From an uncultured Ilumatobacter sp. (GTDB lineage Bacteria; Actinomycetota; Acidimicrobiia; Acidimicrobiales; Ilumatobacteraceae), in assembly GCA_938091165.1 (NCBI GenBank), contig CALKNK010000043.1, positions 1 to 64,000 on the forward strand: DNA of 64,000 nt, read 5' to 3'. The position numbers were made by a program, and so were the translations under genes. A model generated the notes under the pieces. The model searched no databases, was not told the DNA's origin, and worked only from the letters and a program-made list of their open reading frames with translations. Shown one piece after another: positions 42,723-51,716 of the stretch (positions within the stretch are counted from its first letter, which is position 1; every line of letters begins with the position of its first letter).

Positions 42723-44498
42723 GTGCATCGGATGTCGAACTTGTTCCTGCGAACCTTACGTGACGATCCTTCGGACGCCGAAGTGCCAAGCCACCGTCTC
42801 CTTGTCCGGGCGGGTTACATCAGGCGGTCTGCTCCAGGTGGATTCAGCTGGCTGCCCCTTGGGTACGAGGTGTTCCGCAACGTCGAGCGCATCGTGCGCG
42901 AGGAGATGAACGCCGCGGGCTTTCAAGAGGTCCACTTCCCGGCCTTGTTGCCCATTGAGCCGTATCAGGCGACGAATCGTTATGAGGAATACGGGCCCAA
43001 CCTGTTCCGACTGCAGGATCGACACGGCGCCGATTTTCTTTTGGCTCCCACACACGAGGAAATGTTCGCCCTCACCGTCAAAGACCTGTTCAGCTCGTAT
43101 CGGGATCTGCCTCTGGTGATCTATCAAATCCAGACCAAGTTCCGCGACGAGGTACGTCCGCGCGCTGGCTTGCTACGGACCCGAGAGTTCTCGATGAAGG
43201 ACTCCTACAGCTTCGATCTCAACGAGGCCGGCTTGCAAGCGTCATACGACGCTCACCGTGCGGCCTATATCAAATTGTTCGAACGGCTCGAGCTGCCGTG
43301 CGTCATCGTTTCGGCACTGTCCGGCGCGATGGGAGGCTCAGAGTCAGAAGAATTCCTTGCTCCACTCCCGGTCGGCGAGGACACCTTTATTCGCTGCACA
43401 TCCTGCGATTTCGCCGCCAACGTCGAGGCTGTCCACACGCCTGTCCCGGAGGCCCAAGCGTTCACGGGTCTGCCTGTTGCCGCCGTTCACGACACGCCAA
43501 AGACCCCCACTATTTCGACCCTCGTCGACTACGTGAACGCTGATTCGGCCCTGCGTCACCCTGACCGCGATTGGACAGCCGCCGATACGTTGAAAAATGT
43601 CGTCGTCAACATCAAGCACCCCGATGGAACAGTTGAACCCCTTGCGGTTGGCATCGAAGGGCACCGCGAGGTGGACATGAAACGCCTCGGAGCCCAAGTC
43701 GAGCCGGCACAGGTTGAGCCGTTCAGCGAGGACGACTTCAAGAAATACCCGTCACTGAAGAAGGGTTACATCGGCCCAGGTGTCCTTGGGACCACCAACG
43801 AGTCCGGCATTCGATATCTCCTCGATCCGCGCATCGTCGATGGGACGCAGTGGATCACTGGCGCCGATAATTACAACCAGCACGTCCTGCATTTGACCGC
43901 CGGTCGCGATTTTGTGGGAGACGGAACAATCGAGGCTGCCGAAGTGCTTGACGGCGACAATTGTCCGTCATGCGGGTCAGAAGTAGAAATTGCGCGCGGC
44001 ATCGAGATCGCGCATATTTTCCAGCTCGGCACCAAATATGCTGCGGCCCTTGATCTGACCCTCCGTGACGAGAACGATCAGCCTGTCACCCCAACCATGG
44101 GCAGCTATGGGGTTGGTGTTTCGCGCTGTCTCGCAGCAATCGCTGAAGCCACCCTCGACGACAGCGGACTCTGCTGGCCACGCGAGGTTGCCCCAGCTGA
44201 TATTCACGTGATTATTGCGGGCAAAGACGGAAGCCCTCAGGTTTCTGCCGCGGAGGACCTCGCCACGTCACTCGAAGTAGCTGGCTTGCGCGTGTTGCTC
44301 GATGATCGCAGCAAAGCGTCGCTCGGCGTGAAGTTCAAGGATGCTGAATTAATCGGTGTTCCCACGATCGTGGTCGTCGGTCGCGGCATTGCCGACGAAG
44401 AGAACCCGACCATCGAGGTCAAGGACCGCAGGTCTGGTGAACGCCAAGATATTCCACACGATTCGATTGTGGAGCACCTCGTCGCTCTCTGCAGCTGA
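42723..44498 (+). CDS. proS: proline--tRNA ligase (bacterial type with editing domain)
   Basis: A 591-residue class II aminoacyl-tRNA synthetase of the long bacterial form. It shows the N-terminal FLRTLRDDPSDAEVPSHRLL, motif 2 region (FRDEVRPRAGLLRTREFSMKDSY), and an inserted YbaK-like editing domain (about 230-390) that removes mischarged alanine. Motif 3 (YGVGVSRCLAAIAE) and the anticodon-binding domain follow. The start is set at GTG 42723, in frame 9 bases before ATG 42732, because of the -10 spacing and because actinobacterial homologues often start with a short RMS-type lead; ATG 42732 is the alternative. It diverges from rimP, a common actinobacterial neighbour. Confidence 0.95.
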   Translation: MHRMSNLFLRTLRDDPSDAEVPSHRLLVRAGYIRRSAPGGFSWLPLGYEVFRNVERIVREEMNAAGFQEVHFPALLPIEPYQATNRYEEYGPNLFRLQDRHGADFLLAPTHEEMFALTVKDLFSSYRDLPLVIYQIQTKFRDEVRPRAGLLRTREFSMKDSYSFDLNEAGLQASYDAHRAAYIKLFERLELPCVIVSALSGAMGGSESEEFLAPLPVGEDTFIRCTSCDFAANVEAVHTPVPEAQAFTGLPVAAVHDTPKTPTISTLVDYVNADSALRHPDRDWTAADTLKNVVVNIKHPDGTVEPLAVGIEGHREVDMKRLGAQVEPAQVEPFSEDDFKKYPSLKKGYIGPGVLGTTNESGIRYLLDPRIVDGTQWITGADNYNQHVLHLTAGRDFVGDGTIEAAEVLDGDNCPSCGSEVEIARGIEIAHIFQLGTKYAAALDLTLRDENDQPVTPTMGSYGVGVSRCLAAIAEATLDDSGLCWPREVAPADIHVIIAGKDGSPQVSAAEDLATSLEVAGLRVLLDDRSKASLGVKFKDAELIGVPTIVVVGRGIADEENPTIEVKDRRSGERQDIPHDSIVEHLVALCS

Positions 44499-44530
44499 GA
44501 CGGCATTTGTCGCTCGGCTTCGAGTCGCCC

Positions 44531-45385
44531 TTAGGCGTGACGCAGGAGGCCTTGGTCGATGACAATTCGTTCTTCGCCGTCTGCTGACGAAGCTGCGCTG
44601 GTGGTGAACACGGATTCATCATCGCCGATCGACCACGTTCGAATGATCAGTGATTCTCCAGGAACGACCGGGGAGGCAAAGCGTCCCTCGATGTGGTGGA
44701 AGTTCGCCGGATCGCTTTCGCAGATTGCGTGCAGCAGCGCCCGACCCGTAAACCCATAGGTGCAAAGCCCATGAAGGATCGGCGTGTCAAAGCCGCCCTT
44801 TGCGGCGAAGGCCGGGTCTGTGTGGAGCGGGTTCCGGTCGCCGGACAGGCGGTAGACGAACGCTTGGTCGCGGTCGGTCACGTAGGTGACCTCATGGTCC
44901 GCTGACCGCTTGGGTGGAACGTTTTTCGGCCCAGATGGCCCTCGGTCGCCACCCCAGCCACCCTCTCCGCGCATGAACGACGACCCGGTATTTGTGTAGA
45001 GCGGCTCGCCGTCCATCAGTGCCTTGGTCTCAGACACCACGACCGCCGCCTTGCCCTTGTCGTACATGCCAGTGATCTCACTCGTCAGTGTCACGGTCCC
45101 AGCGATAGGAATTGGGCGGTGAAGCGTCACCGACTGCTGACCGTGAACGAGCAGCGCAGGGTCGAAGGTGCCGATTGACCCCATTGCCGAACCGCGTCCC
45201 CACCCGACGACGACGGGAAAGGTCGGAAACACCAGTTGGGGGATCTCGTTGCTGTTCTCGGTGGTGAACGCAAGTTCGTCATGGCCCGCACCGATGCCGA
45301 CCGCGTAGAGCAGCGCATCCTTCGACGTCCAACTCACTTCGACCGGCTCGCTCTTTGAGCCGACTGCATCAGGATTCAACGGCAT
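44531..45385 (-). CDS. MaoC-like (R)-specific enoyl-CoA hydratase
   Basis: A 284-residue double hot-dog protein of the hydratase-2/MFE-2 type. The N-terminal hot-dog domain is followed by the catalytic one with YRLSGDRNPLHTDPAFAAKG and TPILHGLCTYGF, holding the Asp/His pair that hydrates 2-enoyl-CoA to (3R)-hydroxyacyl-CoA. The next gene upstream on the same strand is a short-chain dehydrogenase of the matching MFE-2 type, so the pair probably carries out successive steps of a beta-oxidation-like path for bulky or sterol-type acyl-CoAs. GAAGG is seen upstream of the ATG. The substrate is not resolved. Confidence 0.9.
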   Translation of the reverse strand: MPLNPDAVGSKSEPVEVSWTSKDALLYAVGIGAGHDELAFTTENSNEIPQLVFPTFPVVVGWGRGSAMGSIGTFDPALLVHGQQSVTLHRPIPIAGTVTLTSEITGMYDKGKAAVVVSETKALMDGEPLYTNTGSSFMRGEGGWGGDRGPSGPKNVPPKRSADHEVTYVTDRDQAFVYRLSGDRNPLHTDPAFAAKGGFDTPILHGLCTYGFTGRALLHAICESDPANFHHIEGRFASPVVPGESLIIRTWSIGDDESVFTTSAASSADGEERIVIDQGLLRHA

Positions 45386-45456
45386 GGTGGTGCGCCTTCA
45401 TTTGGATCGGGTGTCACTCAGTTACTTCGGGGTCGAGGCCAGCCGGCACTGGCGAG

Positions 45457-46362
45457 TCAGCGCTCGACGGGCTTGCCGTTCATGCCAGTACGTCCGCGAG
45501 CATCAGCAAGCAAGGACTGAACGATCTCGCCGAGCGCCTCTGGATCGTCGACCGGCGCCGTGCTCGGACCGCGGACCCAGCCTTCAGCGACCGCGAGAAA
45601 CTCACCGGACGCCTCGAACACTCGACCGGTGACGCCAGCAGCTTCGTCGGAAACGAGCCACGTGACGATCGGCGCGATCCATTTCGGCGACCGCGCCTCG
45701 GCCTCATCGGAGGTCTCCGGGGCTGGGCCGAGATCTTCGGTCATCCGCGTCAGCGCAACCGGCGCCACCGCGTTGACTGTGACGCCATAGCGAGCGAGTT
45801 CCATGGCAGTGATCTGGGTGAACGAAGCGATACCCGCCTTTGCCGCGCCGTAGTTCGACTGGCCGACATTGCCGTAGATACCCGACACCGAAGTGGTGTT
45901 GATGATGCGACCGGCCACCTCGTCGCCTGCCTTCGACCGTTCACGCCAGTATGCGGCAGCGTGACGAGCGGGAGCAAAGGTTCCCTTGAGGTGCACGTTG
46001 ATGACGGCGTCCCACTCATCTTCGGTCATGTTGGCAAGCATGCGGTCGCGCAGAATCCCGGCGTTGTTGACCACTGCGTCGAGACCTCCAAAGGTCTCGA
46101 TTGCGGTCTCAACCATGCGCTGTGCACCGTCCCAGTCGGCGACGTTGTCGGCATTGACGACCGCCGCGCCACCGCCGGCCACGATCTCGTCGACGACTTG
46201 CTGAGCAGGAGAAACATCGTCGCCGGTCCCGTCCCGTGCGCCACCCAGGTCGTTGACGACGACCTTCGCTCCGTGCCTCGCAAGGCTCAGCGCATGCTCG
46301 CGCCCAATACCCCGGCCTGCACCGGTGACGATTGCGATCTTACCTTCACAGAGTCGTGTCAT
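45457..46362 (-). CDS. short-chain dehydrogenase, MFE-2/17beta-HSD4-like
   Basis: A 301-residue classical SDR that probably oxidises (3R)-hydroxyacyl-CoA with NAD. The cofactor motif VTGAGRGIGREHAL is near 12-25, followed by VVVNDLGGARDG, NNAGILRDRML, and the catalytic set Ser (NTTSVSG), Tyr and Lys (SNYGAAKAG). The block DLGGARDGTG and GILRDR are typical of the MFE-2 dehydrogenase domain. The start is ATG 46362 (MTRLCEGKIAIVTG), 6 nt after TACGTT; the frame is open further upstream, but those residues lie outside the fold. It is followed by its likely partner, the MaoC-type hydratase. Confidence 0.93.
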   Translation of the reverse strand: MTRLCEGKIAIVTGAGRGIGREHALSLARHGAKVVVNDLGGARDGTGDDVSPAQQVVDEIVAGGGAAVVNADNVADWDGAQRMVETAIETFGGLDAVVNNAGILRDRMLANMTEDEWDAVINVHLKGTFAPARHAAAYWRERSKAGDEVAGRIINTTSVSGIYGNVGQSNYGAAKAGIASFTQITAMELARYGVTVNAVAPVALTRMTEDLGPAPETSDEAEARSPKWIAPIVTWLVSDEAAGVTGRVFEASGEFLAVAEGWVRGPSTAPVDDPEALGEIVQSLLADARGRTGMNGKPVER

Positions 46363-46368
46363 TTCCCC

Positions 46369-46374
46369 AACGTA
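46369..46374 (-). promoter_or_regulatory. -10 box (TACGTT) for leaderless SDR mRNA
   Basis: TACGTT ends exactly 6 nt before ATG 46362, leaving no ribosome-binding site. It supports that start over upstream codons. Confidence 0.55.
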
Positions 46375-46430
46375 CGAACACCAACGCGAGCGGCCCGAAC
46401 CGGACTGTTTCTTTCCCAAGCAGCACCAGT

Positions 46431-47660
46431 TCACAGCTCAGGGCCTGGCCGTTTTAGGAAGTCTCGGTGCCAGCGGCTGGGCGTCAGCGCTATCGCTCGT
46501 GGTTCATCTTCGAACATCCAACGGGCAAAGTTACGTTGGCCCCATGGCCCACTTGCTGCGACCACTCGGATCGCTGCGCGGGCGCCCCATGATTTCGCTA
46601 ACACCTTGCCAAGGGCGAACGACATTTTGTGGTCAGCACGAAGGTGGTGCTGAACTTCGCGTTCGTAGATGCCTGCGGCGACTTCAGGTTGCGTTGCACC
46701 CCCTGCGACGATCGCTTCAGCCGCAAGTCGGCCGGTGAGCAGCGCCTGCCCAATGCCTTCACCGGTCATCACGTCGGTCGCCATGGCAGCGTCTCCGGTA
46801 AAAATCACGCGGCCACAAGTGAGCACCGCCTCATCTATCCGCGCCGGAATCGGCCAAGCCGTATGCCGGTCCTCGAGCTTGAAGCCGGCACCAAGCGCTT
46901 CGACCACGTGAGGCCGGTTGAGCAGATCAAGCCACAGTGGCTTCATGTCCTTGGTTTTGCGGTCGCCGTCGCGCAGTAACCCAAAACCGATGTTCACCCG
47001 GCCGTCCGGAAGTGGGAATGACCATGCATAGCCAGGCAACAGATCTTCCTCGAACCACACATGCAGTTGAGTCGATGCGGTCCCAGTCACGCCGGTGGCG
47101 TACTGCCGGAATCCGTGCCACTCCCCTAAGTATCCGGATTCGTTCAGACCGAGTGACTTGCGGACCGGACTCCACATTCCATCAGCTGCGATGACGTACC
47201 GAGATCGGACGCTCAGGCCATCAGCAGCGACAACCACATGGTCGTCCTGTTGTTCGATCGATATAAAAGCAATGCCATCGTGCACCTGAACGCCGGCATT
47301 GCGGGCAAGATCGACGAGTGCGTTGTCTAGCTGCTGTCGCGGCGCTACTGCGGCGTATCGGCCGGGTCCAGTGAGGGGGACCTCAACCGAGCGGCCTGAC
47401 GGGGATCGCAACGATGCGCCTGCGACATCGAACCAGTCGATCACCGAGGCGGGGTCGAAGTCGAGGTGTTGGAGTTCGCGTAATGCCAGTGTGGTTAGAC
47501 CATCACCGCAGCATTTGTCTCGCGGGAACGTCGCCCGATCGATGAGCACAACTGACCGACCCGTCCGAGCAAGCTCAATGGCCGCAGCTGACCCCGCTGG
47601 CCCACCGCCAACGATCAAGACGTCTGTCGCAAGGTTTGCGATGTCGGCCGTGCTGCTCAC
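46431..47660 (-). CDS. geranylgeranyl reductase family FAD-dependent oxidoreductase
   Basis: A flavoprotein of about 409 residues. The FAD-binding GGGPAGSAAAIELARTGRSV is near the N-terminus, RATFPRDKCCGDGLTTLAL follows (the CxGDG-type motif of this family), and the second FAD motif is GRVIFTGDAAMATDVMTGEG. The group reduces isoprenoid double bonds, for example in menaquinone or lipid tails. The start is taken as GTG 47660 (VSSTADIANLATDVLIVGGG), with TATCCT 7 nt upstream; a TTG at 47684 is the alternative. It precedes the SDR and hydratase genes on the same strand, but each appears to have its own promoter. Confidence 0.9.
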   Translation of the reverse strand: MSSTADIANLATDVLIVGGGPAGSAAAIELARTGRSVVLIDRATFPRDKCCGDGLTTLALRELQHLDFDPASVIDWFDVAGASLRSPSGRSVEVPLTGPGRYAAVAPRQQLDNALVDLARNAGVQVHDGIAFISIEQQDDHVVVAADGLSVRSRYVIAADGMWSPVRKSLGLNESGYLGEWHGFRQYATGVTGTASTQLHVWFEEDLLPGYAWSFPLPDGRVNIGFGLLRDGDRKTKDMKPLWLDLLNRPHVVEALGAGFKLEDRHTAWPIPARIDEAVLTCGRVIFTGDAAMATDVMTGEGIGQALLTGRLAAEAIVAGGATQPEVAAGIYEREVQHHLRADHKMSFALGKVLAKSWGARAAIRVVAASGPWGQRNFARWMFEDEPRAIALTPSRWHRDFLKRPGPEL

Positions 47661-47767
47661 AGCGGGGAGGATACGAGCGGTCAAGCAAGTCGTGCATGAC
47701 CGTGCGTAGTCAATAACGCTAACTTACTGCCAGTCATTTATCGGGGCTCAGTGGTCCATGCGCGGAC

Positions 47768-48109
47768 TCAGGTCGTCTCAGAGTCAGCAGCGCCGCCCGG
47801 CGGCGGCGCCCACACGTCCACGCCTCCCACAGTCACTTCGATGCCGTCAGTATCGATGTCGCCAGGTTCGTCAGGACTTTCTGCTACTTCAACGATGTCA
47901 GCGTCGAGAGGTGGCCCCTCGTAGATCTCCTGGACAGCGAACATTGCCCCTGCCATCGCCGCTCCTGCGATGCCGCCCTTGCGGCGACCCGCTTCGATCG
48001 TGGTGAGCCTCAATGTTGCGGCGCGCTCGGCTCGCTCGGCGCGGTCAGCTGCGACCGCATCAAATTGATCATCGACGGACGGCACTCCGTCTGGGTTGTT
48101 CTTCGTCAC
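47768..48109 (-). CDS. hypothetical protein, Ala/acidic-rich
   Basis: A 113-residue protein of unknown function. The N-terminal half is charged and alanine rich (DRAERAERAATLRLTTIEAG). A short weakly hydrophobic stretch (GGIAGAAMAGAMFAVQEIY) follows, and then an acidic, proline-containing tail. The start GTG 48109 is supported by TACGTT exactly 6 nt upstream; the open frame continues upstream but would overlap the divergent MoxR gene. A small conserved actinobacterial protein is plausible. I see no recognised domain. Confidence 0.65.
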   Translation of the reverse strand: MTKNNPDGVPSVDDQFDAVAADRAERAERAATLRLTTIEAGRRKGGIAGAAMAGAMFAVQEIYEGPPLDADIVEVAESPDEPGDIDTDGIEVTVGGVDVWAPPPGGAADSETT

Positions 48110-48188
48110 GTGTTCAACGTATCTGCGGCGAGAGTCGATGGGCAGGCGACGGGACGGATGGCTCGGTGCGGAGTAGTTTGCTCGTTGA

Positions 48189-49280
48189 ATGAGTGACTCC
48201 GAAATGGCAGGCCAAGCGAGTTCGGGACCTCCCGCCGCGGAACAGATAAACCCGACTGGCGCCAACAGCATGACGATGAACGATCTGGCCACAGCTGAGA
48301 CGTTCGAGAAGATTTTCTTCGAACTACGCAAGGTGATCGTCGGCCAATCACGACTGCTTGAGCGTCTCCTCGTCGGGGTTCTGTGCCGCGGCCATTGTCT
48401 GCTGGAGTCAGTTCCGGGTCTAGCGAAAACATTGGCGGCAGAGACGTTGGCCAACGTCGTCGGCGGATCTTTCGCTCGCATCCAGTTCACCCCTGATCTG
48501 CTTCCGTCTGACATCGTCGGCACACGGATCTACCGAGCAGGTTCAGAGACCTTCGACGTGGAGCTCGGGCCGGTCTTTGTCAACTTTTTGTTGACTGACG
48601 AGATCAACCGAGCGCCAGCCAAAGTCCAATCTGCGTTGCTCGAGGTAATGGCTGAACAGCAGGTCACTATCGGCGGGATCACGCACCCCGTCGAGCCGCC
48701 GTTCTTCGTCGTCGCCACGCAGAACCCGATCGAATCCGAGGGTGTGTACCAACTCCCCGACGCGCAGCGTGATCGTTTTATGATGAAGATCGTCCTTGAC
48801 CACCCAACTGCTGACGACGAGATGGCCATTCTCGACCGAATGGCAGTCGCCTCAGCCGCTCCGACACCCAATCAGGTCATCAGTCTCGACGAGCTCATAG
48901 CCTTACAGGAGCGCGCCGACCAGGTGTTCGTCGATCGGTCCGTGATGCAGTACGCCGTCGATGTCGTGCAGTGCACCCGTTACCCAGACCATTACAAGCT
49001 TGCTGATCTCGGGCCGATGATCGGTCTCGGTGCGAGCCCACGGGCCTCACTGAACCTCGTCAAGGGCGCGCGGGCGATGGCGATGCTCCGTGGACGCTCC
49101 TACGCCACGCCACAAGATGTCTTTGACTTGGCGCCAGAGGTTCTTCGCCACCGCTTGCTCCTGACCTATGACGCTCTTGCGCGCGACATCACTGCCGATC
49201 ACATTATTCAGCGCATTCTCGCCACCGTGCCAGCTAACTGGGTTTCGCCCAAGCCAAACGCCGTCTTTAACCGGAGCTGA
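48189..49280 (+). CDS. MoxR family AAA+ ATPase
   Basis: A 363-residue AAA+ ATPase. The Walker A motif is in LLESVPGLAKTLAAETLA, followed by the MoxR hallmarks RIQFTPDLLPSDIVGT, FLLTDEINRAPAKVQSALLEVMAEQQVTIGG, FFVVATQNPIESEGVYQLPDAQRDRFMM, and the lid with GASPRASLNLVKGARA. MoxR ATPases act as chaperone-like activators of metalloproteins or of VWA partner proteins. The next two genes, DUF58 and VWA, complete the classic trio. The first 28 residues are a polar tail. The start is ATG 48189; later in-frame ATGs exist. Confidence 0.93.
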   Translation: MSDSEMAGQASSGPPAAEQINPTGANSMTMNDLATAETFEKIFFELRKVIVGQSRLLERLLVGVLCRGHCLLESVPGLAKTLAAETLANVVGGSFARIQFTPDLLPSDIVGTRIYRAGSETFDVELGPVFVNFLLTDEINRAPAKVQSALLEVMAEQQVTIGGITHPVEPPFFVVATQNPIESEGVYQLPDAQRDRFMMKIVLDHPTADDEMAILDRMAVASAAPTPNQVISLDELIALQERADQVFVDRSVMQYAVDVVQCTRYPDHYKLADLGPMIGLGASPRASLNLVKGARAMAMLRGRSYATPQDVFDLAPEVLRHRLLLTYDALARDITADHIIQRILATVPANWVSPKPNAVFNRS

Positions 49281-49282
49281 CA

Positions 49283-50248
49283 TTGGCCGATTTTTCCGTC
49301 GATCGCAGCGACTCGCCCGTGCTGGGCTCGCATTGGACGCAAGGGCCACCGGCCGACACGGTGACAGAGCTCCTCCGTACTCTTGAGCTCACGGTTAGCC
49401 GACGGCTCGATAGTGCTCTGCATGGCAGTTATCAAGGACTTACACCGGGTCACGGGTCCGAACCCGGAGAGTCACGTCCCTACGCGCTCGGAGATGACGT
49501 TCGCCGCATCGACTGGAACGTCACGGCGAGGACCCAGGAGACCTATATCCGCGAGCAGATTGCCGACCGCGATCTCACAGCGTGGCTTGTGATCGACGCG
49601 TCCGCAACAATGCAGTTTGGAACCGTCACCAACACCAAAGCCCAAACAGCATTGGCAGCAACCGCAGCAGTTGGGTTCCTTACTGCTCGGAATCAGAACC
49701 GAGTCGGCGCGGTGATGGTGGCAGGCTCAGATATCCGCTCTGTTCCACCCCGTTCCGGCAAAAATCAGATTCGCGCCGTTCTGTCAATGCTCGCCGCTCC
49801 CCCGGTTTCGGACGGCCACGGAAGAGCGGATTTATCAGGTGCGCTCGACCGTGTTGGGGCGTTAGCGAAACGTCGAGGGTTTATTGCGATTATCTCTGAC
49901 TTCGCTGGATCGGATTGGACAGGAGCGCTCGGGCGGTTGAGTCTCCGCCACGATCTTTTGGCGATCACCGTGCACGATCCGCGTGAATACGACGTTCCCC
50001 CGATTGGGCTGGTTCAAATGGTCGACCCAGCGTCGGGGCGCACTCGCGAAGTGCGAGTGACGGAGTCGGTGCAACGCAAGTTCATCACCGCTGCGGCCGA
50101 GCAACGAACAACACGCCTCGACGGGCTAGGGCGGGCCGGTGCGGACACAATCGAGCTGACCGCCGACGGAGACTGGCTCAGCAGCGTCGTCGCCTACGTT
50201 CAACGTCGCCGCACCCAAGCCGTCCGTGGCGGAGTGCTCACGCGATGA
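49283..50248 (+). CDS. DUF58 domain-containing protein
   Basis: A 321-residue cytoplasmic protein with the DUF58 block: SRPYALGDDVRRIDWNVTAR, ETYIREQIADRDLTAWLVIDASATMQFG, then a VWA-like alpha/beta domain with GFIAIISDFAGSDWTGALG. DUF58 proteins pair with MoxR ATPases; their molecular role is unsettled. The start is TTG 49283, 2 nt after the MoxR stop, with CCGGAG 8 nt upstream; it is a rare start but well placed. It overlaps the VWA gene by ATGA (50245-50248), so all three genes are co-translated. Confidence 0.9.
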   Translation: MADFSVDRSDSPVLGSHWTQGPPADTVTELLRTLELTVSRRLDSALHGSYQGLTPGHGSEPGESRPYALGDDVRRIDWNVTARTQETYIREQIADRDLTAWLVIDASATMQFGTVTNTKAQTALAATAAVGFLTARNQNRVGAVMVAGSDIRSVPPRSGKNQIRAVLSMLAAPPVSDGHGRADLSGALDRVGALAKRRGFIAIISDFAGSDWTGALGRLSLRHDLLAITVHDPREYDVPPIGLVQMVDPASGRTREVRVTESVQRKFITAAAEQRTTRLDGLGRAGADTIELTADGDWLSSVVAYVQRRRTQAVRGGVLTR

Positions 50249-51234
50249 ATCTTGACTTTCTCGAACCTGGTCGATTATGGCTGCTGCTCATTGTCGCCAC
50301 GTTGGCGGTCTTCTACGTGGCGGTGCTGCGCTGGCGAAACACGGCTTCCATTCGTTTTACGCAAATAGATCTCCTCGATGAAATCGTGCCCGAACGCCCG
50401 AACTGGCGACGCCATGTGGTCGCTGTGCTCCAGCTCGTCGGACTGGCAGCAGCAGTTGTCGCTATCGCTCGTCCTGTGGATCGCGCTACCGAGCGGACTC
50501 AGAGCGAAGGACGAATCCTCGTCGCCTTCGACGTGTCGCTCTCCATGGAGGCCGATGACGTCGATCCGAGTCGATTTGAATCGGCGCGGGTTGCTGCAAG
50601 AGAGTTCATCGAAGAGGTGGACAACAATGTTGAGGTCGGCCTGGTCTCGTTTTCGGGAGTGGTCGATGTTGCTGTCGATCCGACCCTGGATCGATCTGCG
50701 CTCAACCGCGGCCTTGACCGCTTGGAGCTCGATGAGTCAACAGCTATCGGAGACGCTTTGTCGGTATCGACTCGCCTTCTCCTCAGTTCTGCTGACAATG
50801 AAGTTGATCAGCAAGACGATGATGTCGCTCCTGGCGTCATTGTGCTGCTCAGCGACGGCGAGACAACCGTCGGGCGCCTCACTTCTGACGGCGCGCAGGA
50901 GGCAGCCGAGGCAGGAGTGCCTGTGTTTACCATTGCGTTCGGAACTGATGCGGGAGTGATTACTGACCCAGTCAGCGGCGACGAAGTTCCGGTTCCCGTC
51001 CGTCCTGCTGACCTCGAGCTAGTCGCAGAAACCACGGGGGGTGCTGCGTTCGTGGCAGAGACCGGAGGTGAACTCGCCGCAGCGTACGATCAAATTCAGA
51101 TGTCGCTCGGAGAGACGCTAGGCGAAGAGATTGAGATCGTGAAGGAACTCACCTGGCGCTGGGCGCTGGGCGCGTTTTTTGTTCTTGCGCTTGCGTGGGC
51201 CCTCAGCCTCTGGTGGCTACGCGGGATGGTCTGA
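50245..51234 (+). CDS. VWA domain-containing membrane protein (BatA-like)
   Basis: A 329-residue membrane protein. Two N-terminal helices (about 10-27 and 55-75) precede a von Willebrand A domain with the MIDAS motif DVSLSM at about 95-100, DESTAIGDAL and VIVLLSDGETT. A third helix near the C-terminus (WALGAFFVLALAWALSLWW) follows. The arrangement is that of BatA/BatB proteins, which work with MoxR and DUF58 partners in envelope stress or metal-dependent assembly. The metal site appears intact. The start ATG overlaps the DUF58 stop. Confidence 0.92.
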   Translation: MNLDFLEPGRLWLLLIVATLAVFYVAVLRWRNTASIRFTQIDLLDEIVPERPNWRRHVVAVLQLVGLAAAVVAIARPVDRATERTQSEGRILVAFDVSLSMEADDVDPSRFESARVAAREFIEEVDNNVEVGLVSFSGVVDVAVDPTLDRSALNRGLDRLELDESTAIGDALSVSTRLLLSSADNEVDQQDDDVAPGVIVLLSDGETTVGRLTSDGAQEAAEAGVPVFTIAFGTDAGVITDPVSGDEVPVPVRPADLELVAETTGGAAFVAETGGELAAAYDQIQMSLGETLGEEIEIVKELTWRWALGAFFVLALAWALSLWWLRGMV

Positions 51235-51303
51235 CTCGCTTTCAGCTAGCAACGGTCATATCGTTTTGCCGTAGTCGACGGTGAGCCACTGTTCTGGCCG
51301 AAG

Positions 51304-51677
51304 TCAAACTACGATTGAATCAGAGCTGGGCGGATTTTTCTTTGCGTACGAGGCGCCTATTGCTGGTCCAAGGTAACGGATCGCTAGTTCTGCGATATCG
51401 AAGTCTTCGTAGTTGACGGTCACCGGTCCTTCGACCATCACGTACTGGCAGGGAGGCTCTTCCCGCGTTGCGGTGAGCGTGGCTATCCTGCGCTTGCGGA
51501 CCAAGTCCGCTTTCAGCGATGCCCCATTCATGGAGAGGATCACGTTGTCACCTCGGTACAGGTACCAGATCGGAAGTGCTAGTGGGCCTTTGTTCTGACG
51601 TGCGATCGACAGCATCCCAACGTGTTTGCAGCGAGAAACGCTTCGCGGTCCTCGACGGTCATGTCGGTGTCGGTCAC
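51304..51677 (-). pseudogene. PPOX-family flavin/F420 protein, frameshifted near the N-terminus
   Basis: The downstream frame (51615 to 51304) encodes LSIARQNKGPLALPIWYLY ... CQYVMVEGPVTVNYEDFD ... AIRYLGPAIG, the body of a pyridoxamine-phosphate-oxidase-like split barrel. The expected N-terminus (MTVEDREAFLAANTLG) is encoded in another frame from GTG 51677 or ATG 51662. The two parts join if one base is added to the run of three C at 51616-51618 (GGG on the coding strand, where GGGG would restore LGML). One missing base in a homopolymer can be a true mutation or a read error. If real, the gene is broken unless a short 103-residue form starting at ATG 51615 is made. Confidence 0.75.
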
Positions 51678-51716
51678 GTGCTGCTCTGCTGTGTTGTGAT
51701 GTTGTGATGACAGCGG

